Of a DNA stretch of 8,026 nt, positions 1 through 5,143 are shown in pieces (position 1 is the first letter of the stretch; each line of letters starts with the position of its first letter). A program made the position numbers and the translations under genes. The stretch covers positions 1 to 8,026 of the forward strand of contig CAMWLH010000085.1 in the NCBI GenBank assembly GCA_947175045.1. Direction: 5' to 3'. The notes beneath the pieces were generated by a model. It was not told the DNA's origin. It did not search any database and worked only from the letters and a program-made list of their open reading frames with translations. Source of the stretch: an uncultured Clostridia bacterium (GTDB lineage Bacteria; Bacillota; Clostridia; Oscillospirales; Ruminococcaceae).

Positions 1-70
1 CGTGACAGGATTCGAACCTGCGGCCGCAACCACCCAAACTTAGCGCTCTACAAATCTGCGCCAGACCCAG
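1..70 (-). tRNA. Degenerate tRNA-Pro(UGG)-like gene, 3' end cut by window edge
   Basis: Read on the minus strand, the 70 bases align without gaps to a bacterial tRNA-Pro: acceptor 7, U8/G9, D-arm 4-9-4, anticodon stem 5, loop TTTGGGT with anticodon TGG, variable loop 5, and a T-arm GCAGG-TTCGAAT-CCTGT. The last bases of the acceptor lie outside the window. The T-arm is intact, but other pairs are lost. In the acceptor, 7-66 is C/C and 4-69 is G/G; one D-stem pair is mismatched; G18 is T; and only two of five anticodon-stem pairs remain (T/T, A/G and G/G mismatches). This pattern, substitutions without indels, suggests a decayed tRNA-Pro copy. It probably does not work in translation, though it may still be transcribed from the strong promoter just upstream. 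I am sure of the tRNA-Pro resemblance and less sure that it is non-functional. Confidence 0.62.
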
Positions 71-86
71 ATATCAAACGGAATAT

Positions 87-115
87 ATTATAACACAACT
101 TCAAGCGTTTGTCAA
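87..115 (-). promoter_or_regulatory. Consensus sigma-A promoter of the tRNA-like gene
   Basis: On the minus strand TTGACA (115-110) and TATAAT (92-87) are separated by exactly 17 bases, a perfect match to the housekeeping consensus. The predicted start is near position 80, about ten bases before the first tRNA-like base at 70, as expected for a tRNA gene. Confidence 0.8.
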
Positions 116-139
116 TAGGTTTTTGAAAAAAATAATATT

Positions 140-169
140 ATAATATAATCTTGTACGATAAACTGTCAA
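140..169 (-). promoter_or_regulatory. Possible second, upstream promoter toward the tRNA-like gene
   Basis: A second TTGACA (169-164, minus strand) is followed after 18 bases by TATTAT (145-140). The stretch is extremely AT-rich, so -10-like matches are easy to find by chance; this is a weak call. If real, the tRNA-like gene has tandem promoters. Confidence 0.28.
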
Positions 170-178
170 ACATTTCTC

Positions 179-209
179 AAAAAAGCTGCGGCTCCGTTGG
201 AGCCGCAGC
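179..209 (-). terminator. Rho-independent terminator of the nfnAB operon
   Basis: GCTGCGGCTCC and GGAGCCGCAGC form a perfect 11-bp stem with a 3-base loop (185-209). On the minus strand the stem is followed by six Ts (184-179). It starts 13 bases after the nfnB stop codon and would end that transcript before the tRNA-like gene. Confidence 0.92.
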
Positions 210-222
210 ACAAACTATTTAA

Positions 223-1608
223 TTATTTGCTCTTGATATATTCATCCATAGCCTTAGCAGCGGTCTTTCCGGCGCCCATAGCCAGGATAACCGTAGCGGC
301 ACCCGTTACCGCGTCGCCGCCTGCGAATACGCCCTCGCGGGAGGTCTGTCCCACCTCGTCGGCGATAAAGCAGCCGTGCTTGTTGGTGTCAAGACCCTTC
401 GTGGTATTGCGGATCAAAGGATTGGGACTTGTGCCGATGGACATTACCACGCAGTCAACGTCCAGCACAAAGTCGCTGCCCTCTTTTACTACGGGACGGC
501 GGCGTCCGCTGTCGTCGGGCTCGCCTAGCTCCATTTCAACGCACTTCATTCCGCTGACGAACTTGCGATCATCCCCAAGGATCTCGGTAGGATTGGTAAG
601 AGTGCGGAAAATGATCCCCTCTTCCTTAGCGTGCTCGATCTCCTCGTTACGGGCGGGCATTTCCTCCTCACCGCGGCGGTATACTATGTAGACGTTCTCC
701 GCGCCGAGACGCTTTGCGCAGCGCGCCGCGTCCATAGCGACGTTTCCTCCGCCCACGACCGCAACGGAACTGTTCTTTTTAATGGGGGTATCGCTCCCCT
801 CTTTATAAGCTTTCATAAGATTTACGCGGGTAAGGAACTCGTTGGCGGAATAAACTCCCTTAAGATTTTCACCCGGTATATTCATAAATCTGGGAAGTCC
901 CGCGCCCGAACCTATGAAAATTGCCTCGTAGCCCTGCTCAAAAAGCTCGTCTACCTCTATGGTGCGTCCAACAACCACGTTGGTATCTATCGTAACGCCC
1001 AGCGCCTTAAGGTTGTCCACCTCATGCTGAACTATGCTTTTGGGAAGCCTGAACTCGGGGATACCGTATACGAGCACGCCGCCCGCCAAGTGGAGCGCCT
1101 CAAAAACGGTGACCTCATAACCCATTTTTGCAAGATCGCCCGCGCAGGTAAGTCCCGAGGGTCCCGCGCCGATAACGGCGCACTTATGCCCGTTTTTCGC
1201 GGGTACGGCGGGAGCGGAGGTGGAATGAGAGTTATGCCAATCTGCTACAAAGCGCTCCAGTCTGCCTATCGCCACAGGTTCGCCCTTTATTCCGCGGACA
1301 CATTTGCTCTCGCACTGGGTCTCCTGCGGACAAACTCTTCCACAGACCGCGGGCAGCGAACTGCTCATGGCGATTATCTCGTAAGCGCCCTCGAAATCTC
1401 TTTCCTTGACCTTTGCGATAAACGCGGGAATATCGACAGCAACGGGACAGCCGCCCACACAGGGCTTGTTTTTGCAGTTAAGGCAGCGCTCCGCTTCGTC
1501 GACAGCCTGCTCCTCGGTGTACCCCAAAGCTACCTCGCTGAAATTCTTGTTGCGCACATTAGCGTCCTGAACGGGCATTTCATTCTTTTTAAGGCTCATG
1601 TTAGGCAT
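223..1608 (-). CDS. nfnB: NfnB-type FAD/NADPH, iron-sulfur oxidoreductase subunit (GltA/SudA family)
   Basis: Predicted 461-aa cytoplasmic subunit of NADH-dependent reduced ferredoxin:NADP+ oxidoreductase, the enzyme that balances NADH, NADPH and ferredoxin in anaerobes. The N-terminal domain has two cysteine groups for 4Fe-4S clusters: C42, C45, C50, C54 and C89, C93, C99, C103. An FAD dinucleotide fold follows (G147-A-G-P-S-G152), then a second Rossmann fold for NADPH (G286-G-G-N-V-A291), and a C-terminal GGDAVTG motif near 430-436 typical of this flavoprotein family. The length fits NfnB (about 460-470 aa). The ATG at 1608 is chosen because AAGGAGGT lies 8 bases upstream; the longer reading starting near 1743 would run deep into nfnA. 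It follows nfnA after one base. Databases often name such proteins 'NADPH-dependent glutamate synthase' (gltA) or sulfide dehydrogenase SudA. The adjacent nfnA and the absence of a large glutamate synthase subunit favour the Nfn/Sud reading. Confidence 0.9.
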   Translation of the reverse strand: MPNMSLKKNEMPVQDANVRNKNFSEVALGYTEEQAVDEAERCLNCKNKPCVGGCPVAVDIPAFIAKVKERDFEGAYEIIAMSSSLPAVCGRVCPQETQCESKCVRGIKGEPVAIGRLERFVADWHNSHSTSAPAVPAKNGHKCAVIGAGPSGLTCAGDLAKMGYEVTVFEALHLAGGVLVYGIPEFRLPKSIVQHEVDNLKALGVTIDTNVVVGRTIEVDELFEQGYEAIFIGSGAGLPRFMNIPGENLKGVYSANEFLTRVNLMKAYKEGSDTPIKKNSSVAVVGGGNVAMDAARCAKRLGAENVYIVYRRGEEEMPARNEEIEHAKEEGIIFRTLTNPTEILGDDRKFVSGMKCVEMELGEPDDSGRRRPVVKEGSDFVLDVDCVVMSIGTSPNPLIRNTTKGLDTNKHGCFIADEVGQTSREGVFAGGDAVTGAATVILAMGAGKTAAKAMDEYIKSK

Positions 1609-1609
1609 A

Positions 1610-2452
1610 TCAGCGCACCTCCTTTGCGAACAGCGCACAGGTCTCCTCGCGCTTTCTTGCTTCAAATTCCTTATACATACTGCCGCGCTCCATTGCCTCG
1701 TCAAAGTCGACAAGATGTCCGTCAAAGTCGGGACCGTCCACACAGGCGAATTTGGTCTCTCCGCCGACGGTCAGACGGCAGCCGCCGCACATTCCCGTGC
1801 CGTCTATCATAATGGGATTCATGGAAACAACGGTCTTGATGTTGTATTCCTTAGTGAGCTTGCATACAAACTTCATCATGATCAGCGGACCGATGGCGAT
1901 GACCTCGTCATATTGATTCCCCGCGTCGATAAGCCCCTTGAGAGCGTCGGTAACAAGACCCTTTTCGCCGCAGCTTCCGTCATCCGTCATCAGCTTCATA
2001 ACGCTGCTTGCGGCTTTGAACTCGTCCTCAAGTATAACCAAGTCTTTGCTGCGGAAGCCAACGATGCTGTGGACCTCACAGCCAAGCCCATGCAGCTTCT
2101 TTGCAATGGGATAAGCTATCGCGCAGCCCACGCCGCCGCCCACTACCGCGACCTTTTTCAGACCGTCGGTATGGCTGGGAACTCCGAGAGGACCTACAAA
2201 ATCCTGAATGAAATCGCCCTCGTTAAGATGATTGAGCTTTTCGGTAGTCGCGCCGACTATCTGGAAGATAATGGTTATAGTGCCTTTTTCACGGTCAAAA
2301 TCCGCAACTGTGAGCGGTATTCTCTCGCCGTCCGCGTCAACGCGCAGAATAATGAACTGCCCCGGCTCCGCCTTCGCGGCGATCATGGGAGCGTCCACTT
2401 CCATCAGCGTTACGGTAGGATTGAGCACTTTTTTGGCAACAATTTTGTACAT
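1610..2452 (-). CDS. nfnA: NfnA-type FAD/[2Fe-2S] NADH oxidoreductase subunit (SudB/PyrK-like)
   Basis: Predicted 280-aa partner of NfnB, in the ferredoxin-NADP reductase superfamily and related to the PyrK electron-transfer subunit. It has a FAD-binding barrel with PGQF (30-33) and RIPLTVAD (44-51, the flavin-contact motif), then GPLG (87-90), then an NAD-binding fold with GGGVG (105-109). Near the C-terminus C222, C225 and C237 match the cysteine set of the [2Fe-2S] site. NfnA uses three cysteines and an aspartate, and D217 just upstream is a candidate fourth ligand (inference). The chosen ATG at 2452 has AAGGAG 10 bases upstream. An earlier in-frame GTG at 2503 would add 17 residues, lies within a leader hairpin and has no ribosome site. 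It is the first gene of the operon, with its own promoter at 2519-2547. 'Sulfide/dihydroorotate dehydrogenase-like FAD/NAD-binding protein' is the usual database wording. Confidence 0.9.
   Translation of the reverse strand: MYKIVAKKVLNPTVTLMEVDAPMIAAKAEPGQFIILRVDADGERIPLTVADFDREKGTITIIFQIVGATTEKLNHLNEGDFIQDFVGPLGVPSHTDGLKKVAVVGGGVGCAIAYPIAKKLHGLGCEVHSIVGFRSKDLVILEDEFKAASSVMKLMTDDGSCGEKGLVTDALKGLIDAGNQYDEVIAIGPLIMMKFVCKLTKEYNIKTVVSMNPIMIDGTGMCGGCRLTVGGETKFACVDGPDFDGHLVDFDEAMERGSMYKEFEARKREETCALFAKEVR
1617..1624 (-). promoter_or_regulatory. Ribosome binding site fixing the nfnB start
   Basis: AAGGAGGT on the minus strand lies inside the last codons of nfnA and ends 8 bases before the ATG at 1608. 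It excludes the longer upstream reading and indicates translational coupling of nfnA and nfnB. Confidence 0.85.
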
Positions 2453-2479
2453 AAAAAAATTACTCCTTACTCTTGTTTG

Positions 2480-2503
2480 GTGAGCGGCGGTAAAAGCCGT
2501 CAC
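2480..2503 (-). promoter_or_regulatory. Hairpin in the nfnAB 5' leader
   Basis: On the minus strand GTGACGGC pairs with GCCGCTCAC (8 bp with one bulged C, 7-base loop). The hairpin lies about 10 bases from the predicted transcript start and 12 bases before the AAGGAG site. No T-run follows directly, so it is not a classical terminator. It may simply protect the mRNA 5' end; any regulatory role is unproven. Confidence 0.5.
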
Positions 2504-2518
2504 TTGCCCATTGTTACA

Positions 2519-2547
2519 ATTATATCATATTGTCCTTAAAAATTCAA
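2519..2547 (-). promoter_or_regulatory. Promoter of nfnAB
   Basis: On the minus strand TTGAAT (2547-2542), a 17-base spacer and TATAAT (2524-2519) give a good sigma-A promoter. Transcription would begin near 2512, leaving a leader of about 60 bases before nfnA. Confidence 0.78.
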
Positions 2548-2702
2548 GGCTTTTTCACCCTTATTGCCATGCAAATTACTGGTGAACATATTCCCTGCGG
2601 GATATAAAACAAATTATCATTTACCCCCGTTATACATCCCACATTATGCAAAATGCCAAAAAATAGCTCCCTCAAGTGATATGATTTTGCACAAAGTGCG
2701 TG

Positions 2703-2731
2703 TTGACAAATTGGCTAAAATATACTATAAT
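2703..2731 (+). promoter_or_regulatory. Consensus sigma-A promoter of the marR-ABC operon
   Basis: TTGACA (2703-2708), a 17-base spacer and TATAAT (2726-2731) match the consensus perfectly. Transcription should start near 2738. I see no second promoter before the transporter genes, so this one probably drives all three. A perfect promoter beside a repressor gene fits a unit that is normally held off. Confidence 0.87.
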
Positions 2732-2761
2732 GTTGAATATAAGACAGTCCGCCATTCAACA
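2731..2761. promoter_or_regulatory. Inverted repeat, candidate MarR operator
   Basis: TGTTGAAT (2731-2738) and ATTCAACA (2754-2761) are perfect 8-bp inverted arms separated by 15 bases. The centres are 23 bp apart, about two helical turns. The left arm takes in the last T of the -10 box and reaches the transcript start, so protein bound here would block RNA polymerase. Because the left arm is mostly untranscribed, a DNA operator is likelier than an RNA hairpin. Binding by the adjacent MarR protein is inference. Confidence 0.55.
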
Positions 2762-2801
2762 GTCGCAGAGCCGACGAATATTGAGAGAAGGAGGAAAAAA
2801 C

Positions 2802-3263
2802 ATGGATGGACAGGGAATGGGAATAAGGCTGCGAATGCTTAACAACGCCATTCGGCGCTATATGGACAGATGTTCCCGAAAGAGCGAGCTGGATCACCTG
2901 ACCTGCAGCAACGGCTGGATAATCGGGTATATAGACGATGCGGGCGGAAGCGTGTTCCAAAAGGATCTGGAGGGCGAATTCGGCATAACCCGCTCCACGG
3001 CGTCAAAGGTGATAATCCTCATGGAAAAGAAAGGTATGCTTAAGCGGGAGGGTGTGTCCCATGACGCGAGATTAAAGAAGATTATGCTGACGGAAAAATC
3101 CATGGAGGTAATAAAGATAATGCGGGAGGACAGGGAACGCATGGAAGCCCGTTTGACAAAGGGATTCACGCCGCAGGAGCTGGAGGTTCTGTACGGTTTT
3201 TTTGACAGAATACAAGCCAATCTCGACGAAGCTGAAAAGGAACAGACAATTCAGGGACGCTGA
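2802..3263 (+). CDS. MarR-family winged-helix transcriptional regulator
   Basis: Predicted 153-aa DNA-binding protein, a normal length for MarR regulators, which act as dimers and often repress adjacent efflux genes until a small molecule binds. The winged helix spans roughly 50-100: the helix-turn-helix runs from FQKDLEGEF to a recognition helix TRSTASKVIILMEKKG (63-78), followed by the wing with the family D-x-R pair (D88, R90) and ending in LTEKS (96-100). The flanking helices (10-48 and 103-148) would form the dimer interface. The ATG at 2802 follows AAGGAGG by 7 bases; the longer reading from 2700 would begin upstream of the promoter's -10 box and is rejected. It is the first gene of an operon with two ABC exporter genes, so control of that exporter and of itself is likely. 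The ligand is unknown. Confidence 0.9.
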   Translation: MDGQGMGIRLRMLNNAIRRYMDRCSRKSELDHLTCSNGWIIGYIDDAGGSVFQKDLEGEFGITRSTASKVIILMEKKGMLKREGVSHDARLKKIMLTEKSMEVIKIMREDRERMEARLTKGFTPQELEVLYGFFDRIQANLDEAEKEQTIQGR

Positions 3264-3264
3264 A

Positions 3265-3282
3265 AGCCGCTGTAAAGTGGCT
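3265..3282 (+). other. Hairpin with GUAA tetraloop just after marR
   Basis: AGCCGCT and AGTGGCT form a 7-bp stem (one G-U pair) closed by the GNRA-type loop GTAA, starting one base after the marR stop codon. No T-run follows, so it is more likely an mRNA stability or partial termination element than a full terminator. Confidence 0.45.
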
Positions 3283-3295
3283 GCCCACGAATAAA

Positions 3296-3353
3296 TTTTC
3301 CGCAAGCCGAGGCTAACGCAGCCCGCCACAGACGGGTGGAGCGGTGCGGAAAA
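3296..3353. other. Structured intergenic element before the ABC genes
   Basis: TTTTCCGCA (3296-3304) and TGCGGAAAA (3345-3353) form a perfect 9-bp outer stem enclosing 40 bases. Inside, CCCG-(7)-CGGG at 3322-3336 can form a second hairpin, with a weaker AGCC/GGCT foldback before it, giving a branched shape. It lies 29 bases before the transporter start. I do not recognise it as a known riboswitch. It could be a leader RNA that tunes transporter expression, or an intergenic repeat. Confidence 0.5.
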
Positions 3354-3382
3354 ATCAAATTAAAATAAGGAGTTGATTTGTG

Positions 3383-5143
3383 ATGATCAAAAGACTTGCC
3401 GCCTGTATAAGGCAGGCGAAAACCTGCGCGATACTTACGCCGATCTTTGTTCTTTGCGAAACGGCGCTGGAGGTAATCATTCCTTTGGCGATGGCGGGAC
3501 TGATAGACAAGGGTATAACCGTCGGGGATATGAACGAGGTAATAAAGTATGGGATATATCTTATATGCCTGACGGCGCTGGCGCTGCTTTTCGGCGCGGT
3601 TGCGGGATATACCGCGTCGCGCGCGAGTTCGTATTTCTCACAGAACGTGCGGCAGGATATGTACTACAATATTCAGCATTTTTCCTTTGCGAATATTGAC
3701 AAGTTTTCGCCTGCAAGCCTTGTGACGCGTCTTACAACGGACGTTACCAACGTGCAAATGGGCTTTCAGATGCTGACAAGAATAGCGTTCAGAGCACCCG
3801 CCATGCTGATATTCGCGTTTATATGCGCGTTTAATATCGATTCGGGACTGTCGCTTATTTTCGTGGGAGCGATCCCTTTTCTGGCGATAATTCTCGGTAT
3901 AATCATAAAATTCGCGCACCCCATGTTCGAGCGTGTGTTCAATACCTACGACGAGCTGAACGAGGTGGTCGAGGAAAACCTCCGCGGAATACGCGTGGTT
4001 AAGAGCTTCGTCCGTGAGGATCACGAGATAGGCAAATTCGGGAAGATATCCCGGAGCATTTTCAAGGACTTCACCAAGGCAGAGAAAATCGTAGCGTTTA
4101 ACGCACCCGCAATGCAGATAGCGATTTACACCTGCATGATACTTATCTCGTGGCTGGGAGCAAACTCGATAGTAGCCGGCGGCAATATAGCCGAAAACGG
4201 TCTTACCACAGGTGAGCTGATGTCGATGTTCACCTATGCCATGCAGATACTTTTCAGCCTTATGATGCTCTCGATGATATTCGTTATGCTTACCATGGCG
4301 CAGGCAAGCGCAAAGCGCGTGGTAGAGGTGCTTGACGAGAAATCGGATATAGTGGACGGCAAGGAGAATATCATGGATGTGGCGGACGGCTCGATAGAGT
4401 TCAGAAACGTGTCCTTCAGATATTCCGACAAAGCGGAAAAGAACGCACTGCAAAGCGTTGATCTCTCCATTAAGTCTGGGGAGACCGTCGGGATACTCGG
4501 GGGAACGGGCTCGTCGAAATCCACACTGGTGCAGCTTATACCGCGGCTTTACGACGCTACGGAGGGCGAGGTGCTGGTTGGCGGCAGGAACGTCCGCGAG
4601 TACAACCTCGAGGCTCTGCGCAATAATGTCGCGATGGTGCTGCAAAAGAACGTGCTTTTCTCGGGGACTATAAAGGAAAATCTGCGCTGGGGCGACGAGA
4701 ACGCCACCGACGAGCAGATACATCACGTCTGCAAGCTCGCCTGCGCGGACGAGTTCGTGCAGACATTCCCCGACAAGTATGATACATATATAGAGCAGGG
4801 CGGCTCCAACGTTTCGGGCGGACAAAAGCAAAGGCTCTGCATCGCGAGAGCGCTGCTGAAAAAGCCCAAGATACTTATTCTGGACGACTCCACCAGCGCG
4901 GTGGACACCAAGACCGACGCGATAATACGCCGCGCTTTCAGGGAGGAAATTCCCGACACCACCAAGATAATAATTTCCCAGCGCGTTTCCAGTATCTGCG
5001 ATGCGGATAAGATCATCCTGCTTAAGGACGGCATGATCGACGGAGTCGGAAATCACGAGGAGCTATACGAAAATAACCCTATTTACCGCGAGGTATACGA
5101 TTCGCAGACGAGAGGAGGTAAGGAGGGTGAAGAAGATGAGTAA
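3383..5143 (+). CDS. ABC exporter half-transporter, subunit with degenerate ATP site
   Basis: Predicted 586-aa membrane protein: a six-helix type I exporter domain (about 10-305) followed by an ATPase domain (about 345-570). It should pair with the next gene's product to pump a drug or other small molecule out of the cell; the substrate cannot be read from sequence. The Walker A motif is G373-G-T-G-S-S378-K379-S, with serine where glycine is usual. The signature V477-S-G-G-Q481 is canonical. Walker B ends in D501-D502, so aspartate replaces the catalytic glutamate, and the H-loop histidine is Q533. These changes mark the non-catalytic member of heterodimeric exporters such as EfrAB, LmrCD or TM287/288. 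AAGGAG lies 10 bases before the ATG at 3383 and 7 before an in-frame GTG at 3380, so either could be the start. The stop overlaps the next gene by 8 bases. Confidence 0.92.
   Translation: MIKRLAACIRQAKTCAILTPIFVLCETALEVIIPLAMAGLIDKGITVGDMNEVIKYGIYLICLTALALLFGAVAGYTASRASSYFSQNVRQDMYYNIQHFSFANIDKFSPASLVTRLTTDVTNVQMGFQMLTRIAFRAPAMLIFAFICAFNIDSGLSLIFVGAIPFLAIILGIIIKFAHPMFERVFNTYDELNEVVEENLRGIRVVKSFVREDHEIGKFGKISRSIFKDFTKAEKIVAFNAPAMQIAIYTCMILISWLGANSIVAGGNIAENGLTTGELMSMFTYAMQILFSLMMLSMIFVMLTMAQASAKRVVEVLDEKSDIVDGKENIMDVADGSIEFRNVSFRYSDKAEKNALQSVDLSIKSGETVGILGGTGSSKSTLVQLIPRLYDATEGEVLVGGRNVREYNLEALRNNVAMVLQKNVLFSGTIKENLRWGDENATDEQIHHVCKLACADEFVQTFPDKYDTYIEQGGSNVSGGQKQRLCIARALLKKPKILILDDSTSAVDTKTDAIIRRAFREEIPDTTKIIISQRVSSICDADKIILLKDGMIDGVGNHEELYENNPIYREVYDSQTRGGKEGEEDE
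5111..5127 (+). promoter_or_regulatory. Tandem ribosome binding sites for the second ABC gene
   Basis: AGAGGAGG (5111-5118) lies 8 bases before an in-frame GTG at 5127, and AAGGAGGG (5120-5127) lies 8 bases before the ATG at 5136. Both starts share a frame and differ by three residues. The ATG is preferred; the whole site sits within the end of the upstream gene. Confidence 0.6.

Larger units (their letters stand above)
2453..2801. other. Divergent intergenic region between nfnAB and marR
   Basis: This 349-bp stretch holds no convincing gene. It contains the nfnAB leader hairpin and promoter on the left and the marR promoter and inverted repeat on the right, both annotated separately. In between (about 2550-2700) the DNA is AT-rich, with two small foldbacks: ATATTCCC-TGC-GGGATAT at 2588-2605 (one bulged T) and GCAC-AAA-GTGC at 2689-2699. 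Either could be a protein-binding site, but neither is near enough to a promoter element to assign. Confidence 0.6.

Noticed and set aside
631..2539. Long plus-strand open frames (631-1812 and 1598-2539) opposite the two nfn genes
   Set aside because: They are antisense to genes with clear cofactor motifs, show no recognisable domains, and are readily explained by codon bias of the real genes.
2689..2699. GCAC-AAA-GTGC palindrome just upstream of the marR -35 box as the main operator
   Set aside because: The arms are only 4 bp and do not extend; the 8-bp repeat at 2731-2761 is a much better candidate.
2564..2842. A 92-aa plus-strand frame across the nfn-marR intergenic region
   Set aside because: It runs through the consensus promoter and into marR in another frame, without a ribosome site or similarity.
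3296..3353. Foldback as a rho-independent terminator or guanidine-type riboswitch
   Set aside because: The outer stem is followed by As rather than Ts on the plus strand, and I could not match the conserved core of any guanidine riboswitch class.
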